This document shows positions 16,917-24,176 of a stretch of 49,177 nucleotides of DNA, piece by piece. The stretch is from a virus. Positions within the stretch are counted from its first letter, which is position 1. Every line of letters begins with the position of its first letter. Position numbers and translations under genes: made by a program. Below the pieces are notes generated by a model. It had not been told where the DNA came from. It saw only the letters and a program-made list of their open reading frames with translations, and made no database searches. Location of the stretch: positions 1 through 49,177 of the IMG/VR virus record IMGVR_UViG_3300036799_000080; one strand, written 5' to 3'.

Positions 16917-17396
16917 ATGGACAGCATCAATTGGGCAGACCGCGGCATCTCGTGGATGACGGAAGACGTGTCAAAGCAACACGGCTCGCATGCGACTGAC
17001 AAAGTCGTCATCGGGAAAGCACAGATTCCGGTAGTGACGGACCTCGAGAAGTTCCGCGCTGAGTACGGCGACTCCTGCGTGCTGGGGATCTTGGACGGCA
17101 CTTCCATCCGAGTGATGGCGCAGGACGTCAACCGCTCGGGTCTGGCGAAGGGGCTCAAGCCCTCGGAGATCCAAGCACGTATCGACGCTCGTCTGCGTGG
17201 CATCAGAAACCGTCCGCTGGGCGGAACTACGGTCGTCACGAAGTTGGTCTACGTCTTGCCGAATGGCGAGAAGTTCACTGGCCAGACGCTCGTGGAGTTC
17301 CAGCAGGCGTACCTCGCGGCACTCGTGGACGCTAACGTCCCGGTGGAAGTGGCAAAGACGTTGGCCGCACAGCAGAATCCGGAAGGCCTGAAGTAA
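16917..17396 (+). CDS. First early protein, paralog of the gene at 27013 (159 aa)
   Basis: Start is ATG 16917 with GGGGAT eight bases upstream; a longer frame from 16857 has no ribosome site. The middle (PVVTDLEKFRAEYGD, then LDGTSIRV and QDVNRS) aligns with the product of 27013-27444 (PILVWDSLDKARVFYGD, MDGTSLRV, QNIARR), so the two are diverged paralogs. Unlike the paralog, this one has a GTT-VVTKLVYVLPNGEKF insert and a longer C-terminus. Each gene directly follows a promoter and is followed by a terminator or structured RNA region, suggesting separately regulated early products. Function unknown. Confidence 0.75.
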   Translation: MDSINWADRGISWMTEDVSKQHGSHATDKVVIGKAQIPVVTDLEKFRAEYGDSCVLGILDGTSIRVMAQDVNRSGLAKGLKPSEIQARIDARLRGIRNRPLGGTTVVTKLVYVLPNGEKFTGQTLVEFQQAYLAALVDANVPVEVAKTLAAQQNPEGLK

Positions 17397-17426
17397 TTGG
17401 CAGGGCGCATGGGGGCGAGCATGAAA

Positions 17427-17459
17427 GGGTCTACGACGGATAGTCGTGGGCCCTTTTTT
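17427..17459 (+). terminator. Strong intrinsic terminator after the first early gene
   Basis: GGGTCTACGAC (17427-17437) pairs with GTCGTGGGCCC (17443-17453) over 11 base pairs including two G-T pairs, with a five-base loop, followed by six T (17454-17459). Three A precede the stem. It separates the first early gene from the origin-like region and the second promoter. Confidence 0.92.
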
Positions 17460-17525
17460 GCGTTCATAGTGCCAATGGCGCTTGGGAAGTAAGAATGTTT
17501 GCTAGTGGCGTTGGCTACTCGTGGC

Positions 17526-17551
17526 GATGGCTAGTGGTGATGGCTAGTGGT
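17526..17551 (+). repeat. Tandem 13-bp repeat in noncoding region
   Basis: GATGGCTAGTGGT occurs twice in tandem (17526-17538, 17539-17551), with degenerate copies just upstream (about 17500-17525). It belongs to the origin-like region and resembles the GATGGCTAGGG stem at 27782. Confidence 0.75.
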
Positions 17552-17622
17552 CAGGCAGCTGGCAGGATCCGTACGGTCGGAACGAGGATTCGTAAGTCGT
17601 TACGCTGCAATGGGTTACGGGT

Positions 17623-17836
17623 CAGGCAGCAGGCAGACGAGCATAAGCTGACGGGGTGCATGCAACAGGGAAGATGTCAGTAAGTAGCCTTTTTTACTCA
17701 CATAAATGGGAGTGTTTGTAAGCAGGTATTCATATATGTATATCTATAAATATATATAGTATATATAGTATATAAACCACCTCCTCACACCTCGTGCATG
17801 GGGGGCGTCAGTTTTCTGGTCACTGCCTGCTGCCTG
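17623..17836. other. Candidate replication origin: AT-rich core between inverted repeats
   Basis: The 14-bp sequence CAGGCAGCAGGCAG (17623-17636) recurs in inverted form (CTGCCTGCTGCCTG, 17823-17836), and a related form lies at about 17551-17566. Between them a run of about 50 bases (17731-17780) is almost pure A and T, made of TATA-type repeats, in an otherwise GC-rich genome, and palindrome copy 5 sits at its left edge. The region 17460-17975 has no gene. AT-rich DNA flanked by iterated repeats is the usual form of a phage origin; this is inference from sequence only. Confidence 0.55.
17724..17745 (+). repeat. Dispersed palindrome copy 5 (edge of AT-rich region)
   Basis: AGGTATTCA, TATA, TGTATATCT: left arm exact, right arm with two changes. 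It forms the left border of the AT-rich tract in the origin-like region. Confidence 0.65.
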
Positions 17837-17881
17837 CCTGTCGGAGTCAGGCAACCGTCAGTCAGACGTCAATACCGGGCA

Positions 17882-17910
17882 TTGACAACTTCCCCAAGCG
17901 GTGTTAAGTT
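17882..17910 (+). promoter_or_regulatory. Early promoter, family member A
   Basis: TTGACA, a 17-base spacer beginning ACTTCCCCAAG, and TAAGTT followed by GGTG. It is closely related to the promoters at 26929 and 28665 across both boxes and the spacer, so the spacer is conserved as well as the boxes. It drives the small-gene cluster. Confidence 0.75.
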
Positions 17911-17975
17911 GGTGATGTCGGCCATCGTGGGCTGACAGTGGTCAACGGAAGTACCCACTGGACATGGGAGGAAGG

Positions 17976-18110
17976 ATGAACGACAGGAAGAGATGGATGA
18001 GCATGGCGAAGAAGTGCTATGCCGCGCAGTGGATCATCGCTCGAGAGGATGCCACGCGGGAGACGGAAGTGTGGCACTGGATGTACCTCGCGATGCTGAG
18101 GATGGCATGA
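17976..18110 (+). CDS. Small early protein (44 aa)
   Basis: The frame opens at ATG 17976 after a strong GGAGGAAGG ribosome-binding site and encodes a small basic/aromatic helical protein (KRWMSMAKKCYAAQW, then ATRETEVWHWMYLAML). It is the first gene after promoter A and its stop overlaps the next start (ATGA). No family recognised. Confidence 0.7.
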   Translation: MNDRKRWMSMAKKCYAAQWIIAREDATRETEVWHWMYLAMLRMA

Positions 18111-18415
18111 GGCTCGAGATGGCGGGACCTCTGGTTGAAGAGGAGCAGTCACCGAGTTGGCCAGATGATCGCTTGGTGAAGTGCTGTCCGCGCGGGAAGC
18201 ACATCGCGCTGACATGCAAGGACCATCCGACACTGAAGTGGTCAACGAAGAACATTCATGGGAGGACACTGTTCTTCTTTGGCCTCCGGAAGGGATTCGG
18301 ACTGCCAACGGAGGGTGGTTGGGAGAATGAGTTCATCACCGCTGAGGGAGAACTCGTGAAAGAGTGCAACTGTCCGGCATCATCGCTCGTCCACATCCAC
18401 GAGGAGGGGAAGTGA
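18107..18415 (+). CDS. Hypothetical early protein with Cys/His (102 aa)
   Basis: Starts at ATG 18107 within the previous gene's stop (ATGA). A longer upstream frame is only a shadow. The middle has CCPRGKHIALTC and the end CNCPASSLVHIHEEGK, so a metal-binding Cys/His pair is possible; a short FFFGLRKGFG segment lies between. Function unknown. Confidence 0.7.
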   Translation: MRLEMAGPLVEEEQSPSWPDDRLVKCCPRGKHIALTCKDHPTLKWSTKNIHGRTLFFFGLRKGFGLPTEGGWENEFITAEGELVKECNCPASSLVHIHEEGK

Positions 18416-18684
18416 AGAAGGAGATCGCTGTCGAGCGGGCGCGCAAGGCTGAACATGAGCGTGCGCTCGCATTCGTCAAGAGGCCAATCAACTGGCCGCT
18501 GTGGCCACGCCTGCCGATGAAGCGGGGCGAGCAGAACAGGGAACTCGCCACGCTCTACCCGACTGGCCCAAACGAGTACACGTTGTTCCTCACGGATGCA
18601 TTCTCGCCGATCACTGACAAGACGCCGAAGATCGAGTATCCGACCGCTGAGGCGGTCCTCGCTGATGGTTGGAGGGTCGACTGA
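18412..18684 (+). CDS. Hypothetical early protein (90 aa, GTG start)
   Basis: GTG at 18412 overlaps the preceding TGA and follows a GAGGAGGGGAA ribosome site. The N-terminal half is charged and helical (KKEIAVERARKAEHER), followed by NWPLWPRLPMKRGEQNRELATLYP and a small beta segment. No known family. Stop overlaps the next start (TGATG). Confidence 0.7.
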   Translation: MKKEIAVERARKAEHERALAFVKRPINWPLWPRLPMKRGEQNRELATLYPTGPNEYTLFLTDAFSPITDKTPKIEYPTAEAVLADGWRVD

Positions 18685-18884
18685 TGACGAGAGGATCAAT
18701 GAAGCGTGCGCGCTTCTGGGCGATGATTGGTCTCATGGCCATGTCGCTGTACACGATCTGGACGGGAGGAGTGATAGTCTTGATTGATCCCAACTTCATT
18801 CCGACCTCGATAGGGTTCGGGATCATGGCTATCGGCTTCATGGGAGCGACGATCGCTCTCGTGGACATGGAGTTCCGCTGCTGA
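18684..18884 (+). CDS. Two-span membrane protein (66 aa)
   Basis: ATG 18684 overlaps the preceding TGA. Two hydrophobic segments (residues about 11-31 and 39-59) separated by a short polar turn (DPNFIPTS) give a small two-span membrane protein with a basic N-terminus. No family recognised; possible roles include superinfection exclusion, but nothing supports a choice. Confidence 0.65.
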   Translation: MTRGSMKRARFWAMIGLMAMSLYTIWTGGVIVLIDPNFIPTSIGFGIMAIGFMGATIALVDMEFRC

Positions 18885-19054
18885 TGGCAGATACGGATAC
18901 CGTGCAGCGTGCACTGGACTACTATCGGGCGCTCGCAACAGCGGATGATGCGACGCTAGTCGCAGAGGAAATTGAGCGCATCCGCGCCGAAGGAATCATC
19001 GCGGGACTGGAGATTGCTATGCAGATTCTTGACGACGGCGGGAGGATTCGGTGA
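18884..19054 (+). CDS. Small helical early protein (56 aa)
   Basis: ATG 18884 overlaps the previous TGA (TGATG) and the TGA at 19052 overlaps the next GTG (GTGA). The product is acidic and helical (ADDATLVAEEIERIRAEG) with no known motif. It is supported by the unbroken chain of overlaps on both sides. Confidence 0.65.
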   Translation: MADTDTVQRALDYYRALATADDATLVAEEIERIRAEGIIAGLEIAMQILDDGGRIR

Positions 19055-19347
19055 GAGTGGCCATCCTCGACATGCAGACCGGCGCTATCACAGGTGTGGG
19101 CGAGTGCGACGGGAAGTACTATGATGGCATGTATGTGAAGGTCTTCCGCGACGGAGTGAGTGACAAGTCCGCTGCGATGACCCTCACATTCGCTGGCGCG
19201 GTGTTCCCAGAGGGTGAAGTGGCCAAAGCAGTGAGTGCCAAGCTCATGGCACTCCATGCTGAGCGGAAGGCCGCTGATGATCGCTACTACAAGGCCATGT
19301 ATGAGGCGGTCAACCAGTACAAAGCATTCGGAGGGACGAAGCTGTGA
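19051..19347 (+). CDS. Hypothetical early protein (98 aa, GTG start)
   Basis: GTG at 19051 overlaps the preceding stop. The N-terminal half is beta-rich (RVAILDMQTGAITGVG) and the C-terminal half a charged helix (AKLMALHAERKAADDRYYKA). No motif. It ends with GTGA overlapping the next start. Confidence 0.7.
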   Translation: MRVAILDMQTGAITGVGECDGKYYDGMYVKVFRDGVSDKSAAMTLTFAGAVFPEGEVAKAVSAKLMALHAERKAADDRYYKAMYEAVNQYKAFGGTKL

Positions 19348-19547
19348 CAGGTGTGTGCCAATGCGAGCATGCACACCACTTCGAGGGGCGCTGGGAGAAA
19401 GTCCCAGGGCCCCGTCGTGGTACTCGCAATCATGAGTATGGGGAAGTGTTCGATGAGTCGGAACTGATGACGGTGCACACTATGTCGGGTGACTTCAATG
19501 TGTGCAAGTCGTGCAGTGCCGAGTGTTTGAAGGGGCATGTGAAGTGA
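19344..19547 (+). CDS. Small Cys/His protein, possible zinc-binding (67 aa)
   Basis: GTG at 19344. Cysteines and histidines are concentrated (VCQCEHAHH near the start, NVCKSCSAECLKGH near the end), so two CxC/CxxC-type sites could hold one zinc. Basic middle (RRGTRNHEYG). Role unknown; GTGA overlap to the next gene. Confidence 0.7.
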   Translation: MTGVCQCEHAHHFEGRWEKVPGPRRGTRNHEYGEVFDESELMTVHTMSGDFNVCKSCSAECLKGHVK

Positions 19548-19630
19548 GTAAGAAATGGGCGCTGGGTTGCTTCCTATTCTGGGTCGTGGCTCAGGTGGTA
19601 GTGTACATCAGCATCAGGAGTTGCCGATAA
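19544..19630 (+). CDS. Tiny membrane protein (28 aa)
   Basis: GTG 19544 overlaps the previous TGA and the TAA at 19628 overlaps the next ATG. One hydrophobic segment (GCFLFWVVAQVVVYISI) with lysines before it makes a single-span peptide. Its reality rests mainly on the overlaps, so confidence is limited. Confidence 0.5.
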   Translation: MSKKWALGCFLFWVVAQVVVYISIRSCR

Positions 19631-19983
19631 TGGATGCTTTCAAGCACAAAAACACTATGCCAGATGGCAGCACGGTCTACGCTGCGCCTCACGAGTTGAA
19701 CAATGAGGTGCTCATCGTGTTTCCATCTGGCTACTGGGACATGAGTCCGCCAAGCGAGATTCGCATCGCTGATTTCTCAGTCAGCGTGGGAGTGCAGCCG
19801 CTGGCCGATGCTAACCCTGATTCACCTTATGGTGTCATCTGTGAAGACACTTGTGGTCATCAGGGGCTGAGCGAGAAGGAATACGATCGGCAGATGAGCA
19901 AGCCTGATCAGACATGGATCTGCCCACGGTGCCGAGGCTTCGCCTACTGGGATGACGATCGCTATGACGCCAAAAGTAAATAA
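19630..19983 (+). CDS. Zinc-ribbon-like protein (117 aa)
   Basis: ATG at 19630 follows AGGAG. The first 70 residues are beta-rich; near the end CEDTCGHQG and CPRCRGFAYWD give two C-x(2-3)-C knuckles, a likely zinc ribbon. Such small ribbon proteins are common in phage early regions, role unknown. An upstream in-frame extension to 19555 is a shadow of the tiny membrane gene. Confidence 0.7.
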   Translation: MDAFKHKNTMPDGSTVYAAPHELNNEVLIVFPSGYWDMSPPSEIRIADFSVSVGVQPLADANPDSPYGVICEDTCGHQGLSEKEYDRQMSKPDQTWICPRCRGFAYWDDDRYDAKSK

Positions 19984-20227
19984 GTGGCGCATCAACTCTC
20001 CACAAGTCGGCAGTGAGCAAGGTGAACTCTCTGTCGAACTCAACGGCTCGTGGATCGAGTTGTCCACTGATGGCGGGACGGGAGATCCTCAGGATATCAC
20101 CCTCCATGAGGATGAAGCGATCGAACTCATTGGGATCCTATTCAAGGAACGTCCCTTGATTCAACGCCAGATCATCGCGAAGTGCCTTCCGGGCCTCGCC
20201 AAGCATGTGGGAGCGATTCAAATATGA
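19952..20227 (+). CDS. Hypothetical early protein (91 aa)
   Basis: Start ATG 19952 or 19964, overlapping the previous gene by 20-32 bases; neither has a clear ribosome site. The protein has a beta N-terminal half (GELSVELNGSWIELS) and a short acidic/helical C-terminal half. Stop lies in the palindromic repeat at 20212-20233 and overlaps the next start (ATGA). Confidence 0.65.
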   Translation: MTIAMTPKVNKWRINSPQVGSEQGELSVELNGSWIELSTDGGTGDPQDITLHEDEAIELIGILFKERPLIQRQIIAKCLPGLAKHVGAIQI

Positions 20228-20233
20228 ATACCT
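20212..20233 (-). repeat. Dispersed palindrome copy 6 (contains a start codon)
   Basis: GATTCA, AATA, TGAATACCT: the ATG of the next gene is inside the spacer and right arm, so this copy spans the gene junction. The outer left arm deviates from the consensus. Confidence 0.75.
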
Positions 20234-20511
20234 TCTCCACCTTCACCCCGACCACGCTGAAGCCAGAGCCAGGCAAGCGTGTGATGAGCGCGAAGGATCT
20301 GAGGAAGCAACTCCTCGACATCAGCGCGGTGATAGCGGATACGAAGGTGTGCCGCGATCGCGCTATGCGATGGGATGCCTCGCCGACGAAACTCTGGACG
20401 ATCCAGTGCTATGACAATCGAGTGGCGGACCTCATGGATCAGGCCACTGTCACCGCGCGTCTCCTGGCATCCGCGCCAGTGGAGATCGCTGTGGAGCATC
20501 CGGATGTGTGA
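20224..20511 (+). CDS. Hypothetical early protein (95 aa)
   Basis: ATG 20224, inside palindrome copy 6, overlaps the previous TGA. The first 25 residues are Thr/Pro-rich, the rest helical with CRDRAMRWD. The palindrome takes the place of a ribosome-binding site, so translation may depend on coupling. No family. Confidence 0.65.
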   Translation: MNTFSTFTPTTLKPEPGKRVMSAKDLRKQLLDISAVIADTKVCRDRAMRWDASPTKLWTIQCYDNRVADLMDQATVTARLLASAPVEIAVEHPDV

Positions 20512-20695
20512 GATCAATCCCGCTCACACAATCATCTTCCGGTTGGAGTGTTTCACTTCCGATCGTAAGATGACGGCACAGCAATTCGTCACTCAGGTGA
20601 TGACTCGGTTGCTCAAAGCCGAGATGGATCTGAACGCAGATGGCAAGTTTCGCTTTCACATTCACGAGATGCCGTCGGAGGATCTGAATGCCTAG
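20504..20695 (+). CDS. Hypothetical early protein (63 aa)
   Basis: ATG 20504 overlaps the previous gene by eight bases. A short beta segment (TIIFRLECF) then a helical middle (MTAQQFVTQVMTRLLKAEMD) and beta end. No family. The next gene starts eight bases before its stop. Confidence 0.6.
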   Translation: MCEINPAHTIIFRLECFTSDRKMTAQQFVTQVMTRLLKAEMDLNADGKFRFHIHEMPSEDLNA

Positions 20696-20933
20696 GGTAT
20701 GCAAAGGGTGTTCGGAGCAAGTGGATAGGCTGGTCCCTGGGTTCATCAAGCCCTTCGATCCAGCCTATTCGAGTTACATCAAGCCAGCGTGGCTCTGTGA
20801 GCAATGTTGGCTTGTCATCGACACTTGCGATCCCATCACAGGTGCATATGGTGCGGCCTCGTGTGATTGCAAGCGTGGGACATTCCTCGAGTGGGCTAAG
20901 GCCCCGGAGATACCAGAGTGGCAACCAACCTGA
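20688..20933 (+). CDS. Small CxxC protein, possible zinc-binding (81 aa)
   Basis: The N-terminus MPRVCKGCSE and the mid-segment LCEQCWL give two C-x2-C pairs, plus a further CDPIT and SCDCKRG, a likely zinc-binding fold. ATG 20688 overlaps the previous stop. Role unknown; similar small ribbon proteins appear in phage early operons. Confidence 0.7.
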   Translation: MPRVCKGCSEQVDRLVPGFIKPFDPAYSSYIKPAWLCEQCWLVIDTCDPITGAYGAASCDCKRGTFLEWAKAPEIPEWQPT

Positions 20934-21109
20934 AACTCGTCGACCACTCGCCGGCGTTCACTGAGTTCTGTGAAGGCTGTGGGAAGACGAAAGAAGGTGT
21001 GAGAGACATCGAACTCCAGTCTCGCACTGGTCGACAGATCGCGCGCACATTCTTGTGCCCACCTTGCCGTAAGGAAGCGGCTGAACTCTTAACTGGAGCA
21101 GTGAAGTGA
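20918..21109 (+). CDS. Small zinc-finger-like protein (63 aa, GTG start)
   Basis: GTG 20918 overlaps the previous gene by 16 bases. FCEGCGKTKEGV and LCPPCRKEAAEL give two CxxC pairs 40 residues apart, typical of a treble-clef or ribbon zinc site. Role unknown. Confidence 0.7.
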   Translation: MATNLKLVDHSPAFTEFCEGCGKTKEGVRDIELQSRTGRQIARTFLCPPCRKEAAELLTGAVK

Positions 21110-21432
21110 CGTACTGGGTGCAGTTCAATGACGGCACCGCTGGGTGCATTGAGTTGGTCAATGGGGAGCGGCCCGCTTCGCCTCCTTCGACTGGCGCCAG
21201 CATGATCGAACTTCGAGAGATATGGAAGGCGTACTTTACTGCGTGCACTGACGCAGTGAAGAAGAAGGCTGCCGAGGTCAAGCCTGGCGTGGAGACCACG
21301 GTGATTAGCTCACTGCCATATCCGGCAGATCCTCGCCTCGGCACGACGAGTACGTGTCCACCATTCTGCTACAGTCCCTCTGTGTGTGCTGGTCGCTCAT
21401 CGTGCCCCAAGTCGTACGCGTGTAGCGAATGA
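21106..21432 (+). CDS. Hypothetical early protein with Cys-rich tail (108 aa)
   Basis: GTG 21106 overlaps the previous TGA. The C-terminal 30 residues hold five cysteines (TCPPFCYSPSVCAGRSSC), possibly a disulfide- or metal-stabilised tail. The middle is helical. Unknown function. Confidence 0.65.
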   Translation: MTYWVQFNDGTAGCIELVNGERPASPPSTGASMIELREIWKAYFTACTDAVKKKAAEVKPGVETTVISSLPYPADPRLGTTSTCPPFCYSPSVCAGRSSCPKSYACSE

Positions 21433-21647
21433 GCCAGAACTTCCTCGTAACCGTGAAGTTCGACAGGACCATTCACACCGAGGCTGAGATCGAAGCCGCT
21501 GTGCGCGAGGGACTCCAGCGCATGGCGGTGAGGGCTTGGCGAGAGCGCAATGGGTCGCAGACGTGGCCGCCTCTTGCGTTCCTTCGGCATTACGAAGAGG
21601 TCCGCTGCACGATGGTGTCTTTCACTCCAGATGAGGAGAAGCCATGA
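21429..21647 (+). CDS. Hypothetical early protein (72 aa)
   Basis: ATG 21429 (ATGA). A beta N-terminus (FLVTVKFDRT), a basic helix (EAEIEAAVREGLQRMAVRAW) and a beta C-terminus. No known family. Confidence 0.65.
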   Translation: MSQNFLVTVKFDRTIHTEAEIEAAVREGLQRMAVRAWRERNGSQTWPPLAFLRHYEEVRCTMVSFTPDEEKP

Positions 21648-21886
21648 TCGTGCTCATCATGTCGATCAAGAATAAAGAGCCTGGTGTGGTGACGACTACC
21701 GAGACCATCGCGAACTCGGCAGCATCTTCACTCATCGAAGCAACAATCTCTGTGGTTGGAGAGACGCTTACCAAGATCGTGGGCATAGCGCCTCATTCGG
21801 TCACTATAAAGGTCGAGTGGGCAGGAGAGAGTGGAGAAGCCAGTCAGATCCACTCATTCAAGAACGCTGACCATAACCTCAACTAG
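21644..21886 (+). CDS. Hypothetical early protein (80 aa)
   Basis: ATG 21644 (ATGA). Low-complexity, Thr/Ser/Ala and Glu-rich with one longer helix. Ends eight bases before the next TTG start. No family recognised. Confidence 0.6.
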   Translation: MIVLIMSIKNKEPGVVTTTETIANSAASSLIEATISVVGETLTKIVGIAPHSVTIKVEWAGESGEASQIHSFKNADHNLN

Positions 21887-21894
21887 GGCCACAC

Positions 21895-22527
21895 TTGTTC
21901 ACACCCGCACAACTCGAAGCCCTCGAGGCGGCCATAGACGTCGCCTTCGATGGCACTCCTGATGATGACAAGGAGAGACTCGAGATGGAGGATCAGGCTC
22001 GCAGAGGTCTCGCGAAGGCGAGAGAGATCGCTGACCTGCCCGTTCCGAGCAGCAAGAGATGTCGTCTCATCACGACAGCAACCACAGCGGCTAACATCCT
22101 CATGGGTGTTAAGACTGTGATGAATCAAGATCCCAGTCGCAAGGTCGTCATCCAGCCGCAGGCTGACTACATTCGCCTCTGGGCACAGGTCAACCGGCTC
22201 GAGGCTGAGTACAAGATCATGTATGGGAAGCTCCAGAGAGCCAAGGATGAGATCGACGACCTCACGCACGTGAACGCTGAGTACGTCGATGCTGAGCCGG
22301 AAGTAAAGGCCTCGGATCTCTCACAGGTGCTCGAGCAAGTGCCGGTCAGCACTACAATCGAGCGCAGTGATGCCGACGCTGAGTATGAGATGGATACGAT
22401 CAGCGAGAGCGTGCCGCCCACTCCCTTCGCCGCGCACCTCCTCACGTGTGCGAAGTGCCAGTCCGATCCTCTTCACCCCTGTCCAATCGGAGCGATTCTT
22501 CTCCGAAAGATGGTGAGCCATGCCTGA
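21895..22527 (+). CDS. Hypothetical protein before the AAA+ ATPase (210 aa, TTG start)
   Basis: Start TTG 21895 after a weak AGGG site; the first internal ATG would remove thirty residues. The protein is helical with a coiled-coil-like middle (VNRLEAEYKIMYGKLQRAKDEIDDL) and a Cys-containing C-terminus (CAKCQSDPLHPCPIG). It overlaps the AAA+ gene by eight bases, so it may be a partner or adaptor, but nothing in the sequence shows this. Confidence 0.6.
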   Translation: MFTPAQLEALEAAIDVAFDGTPDDDKERLEMEDQARRGLAKAREIADLPVPSSKRCRLITTATTAANILMGVKTVMNQDPSRKVVIQPQADYIRLWAQVNRLEAEYKIMYGKLQRAKDEIDDLTHVNAEYVDAEPEVKASDLSQVLEQVPVSTTIERSDADAEYEMDTISESVPPTPFAAHLLTCAKCQSDPLHPCPIGAILLRKMVSHA

Positions 22528-23893
22528 CCCGTCCGACGCGTTCTTCAGACAGAGCATCTCCTTCCCTCCGACCGCTGCATCCGTGGTCACGAGGGCGAAG
22601 TACGACGCTCTCGAGGAACGTCTTCAAGCCGCAATCGAGAAGCTCAAGGAGCAAGACGAGTTCATCAAGCAGGTCTCCGCGCAGCCTGCTATCCCTGGCA
22701 TCGTGGTGGCTACTCACGAGGCAATGAGGGAAGGGATGGCACCTTCGGTCGATGTCATCTCGAACGGCAGCCTCGTGAGATTGCCAGTGATGGATCGGGC
22801 CCTCTGGAATGACCTCAGCGAAGGGAGTTACGTCCTCGTGATTGTTGGGAGCGGGATCGTCGCAGAGATTGATCCACTCCCTTCGATGGGCAAGGTGGTG
22901 CATGTCAAGCAGTCACTCGGTCCCACGAAGGTGGAAGTCTCCCTTGGCGGCGAGAGTGCCGTCATCTGGAATATCAATGAGATACCACTCAAAGAGGGTG
23001 ATCGAGTGGTCATTGATCAGACGAACACCTGCATCCTCGATGTGCTGCCACCGCCGCCAGCTCCGACGGCCAAGGCTCAGATCGAGCGCGTGACATGGGA
23101 AGACATCATCGTCCATGAGGACGTACGCGACGCTATCGAGCAGGCTGTCGTGTGGCCGAAGAAGCATGCCTTGATCCTCAAGGCGTATGGCCAGCGTGAG
23201 GCCAAAGGCGTATTGTTCTGGGGCCCTCCGGGATGTGGCAAGACGTTGGTCGCCAAGGTGACGGCCACGCTCCTCGCCGACGATCACGAGGGTGGATTCT
23301 TCAGCGTGCGTGGACCCGAGTTGATGAATCCCTTCGTGGGAGAGACAGAGCGCCTCATCCGAGAGCTCTTCGCAGCTGCTCGGAAGCATCAGCGAGACAC
23401 CGGCGATCGTGCTGTGGTGTTCATAGACGAGGCGGACTCGTGTCTCGGACGCCGCGGACGGCATCTTCACAGTGACATCAGTGTCCCGGCATTCTTGACA
23501 GAGATGGATGGCCTCGATGCTCGCGATCAGCCGCTCGTCATCCTCGCGACCAATCGTCCTCATGATCTCGATGAGGCCATTGTCCGTGAGGGACGAGTCG
23601 ATTCTCGCATCGAGATCAAGAGACCAGAGCTCGCTGATGTCCGCTCGTTGTTCGCGCTGTACATGAACAAGCGTCCGCACGAAGGTGGGGCAATCCATCT
23701 CGCGGCGGAGCTGCTCAGTCGTTCACCTCTCTGGAATGATCGGAGCGGTGCGTTGGTCGCTGCACTGGTCGACAAGATGACCGCACGAGCAATCACTCGT
23801 GATCTTGCAAGTGGAGTTGCCGTCCCCTCGGGCATCACAGCCAATGATGTTCAAGAGGCGATCGTTGCTCACGCGCTGAACCATCAACTGTAG
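22520..23893 (+). CDS. AAA+ ATPase of proteasomal-ATPase (PAN/ARC/Mpa) type (457 aa)
   Basis: This has the domain order of proteasome-associated ATPases: a coiled coil (residues about 27-50), an OB-like beta domain (about 75-180, with a conserved GKVVHVKQSLG turn), then one AAA+ domain. Walker A GPPGCGKT (235-242), pore-loop aromatic in PELMNPFVGE (about 266-276), Walker B VVFIDEAD (299-306), sensor ATN (343-345) and arginine-finger segment REGRVDSRIEI (357-367) are all present. It should unfold protein substrates with ATP. The C-terminus NHQL lacks the penultimate tyrosine of the proteasome-docking signal, and no peptidase or Pup-like gene is visible nearby. Confidence 0.88.
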   Translation: MPDPSDAFFRQSISFPPTAASVVTRAKYDALEERLQAAIEKLKEQDEFIKQVSAQPAIPGIVVATHEAMREGMAPSVDVISNGSLVRLPVMDRALWNDLSEGSYVLVIVGSGIVAEIDPLPSMGKVVHVKQSLGPTKVEVSLGGESAVIWNINEIPLKEGDRVVIDQTNTCILDVLPPPPAPTAKAQIERVTWEDIIVHEDVRDAIEQAVVWPKKHALILKAYGQREAKGVLFWGPPGCGKTLVAKVTATLLADDHEGGFFSVRGPELMNPFVGETERLIRELFAAARKHQRDTGDRAVVFIDEADSCLGRRGRHLHSDISVPAFLTEMDGLDARDQPLVILATNRPHDLDEAIVREGRVDSRIEIKRPELADVRSLFALYMNKRPHEGGAIHLAAELLSRSPLWNDRSGALVAALVDKMTARAITRDLASGVAVPSGITANDVQEAIVAHALNHQL

Positions 23894-23903
23894 GAGGCTC
23901 GTG

Positions 23904-24176
23904 ATGGATAGGAAGGAACGAAAAGCTGGCGATCCTTTCGGAGGCGCGCCGATGAAGCGTCTCGAGGTTCCCAGCCAGCTCCCGGCTCCACCTAGCATCG
24001 AAGAGGAGGTGAAGCCCATCGAGGCTCCGGCTCAGGAAGAGGAGCGCCAGTGTCCTCTTGAGTGGCGTGACCTCCGCTGTGGATGTGGGATGAAGTATGA
24101 GGACTGCAATGGCACTATTGCTTTCACGAAGGATCAGCTCTTCACGATGATCGCAGCAGCGAGCCGTGGGCCATGA
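23904..24176 (+). CDS. Small Cys-containing early protein (90 aa)
   Basis: ATG 23904 follows GGAGG at good distance; a GTG at 23901 is less likely. A Pro-rich acidic middle (PAPPSIEEEVKPIEAP) and CGCGMKYEDC give a possible metal site. Directly downstream of the AAA+ ATPase gene. Role unknown. Confidence 0.65.
   Translation: MDRKERKAGDPFGGAPMKRLEVPSQLPAPPSIEEEVKPIEAPAQEEERQCPLEWRDLRCGCGMKYEDCNGTIAFTKDQLFTMIAAASRGP

Noticed and set aside
17495-17683. Plus-strand 62-residue frame in the origin-like region
   Set aside because: Built from the tandem repeats; no ribosome site or family.
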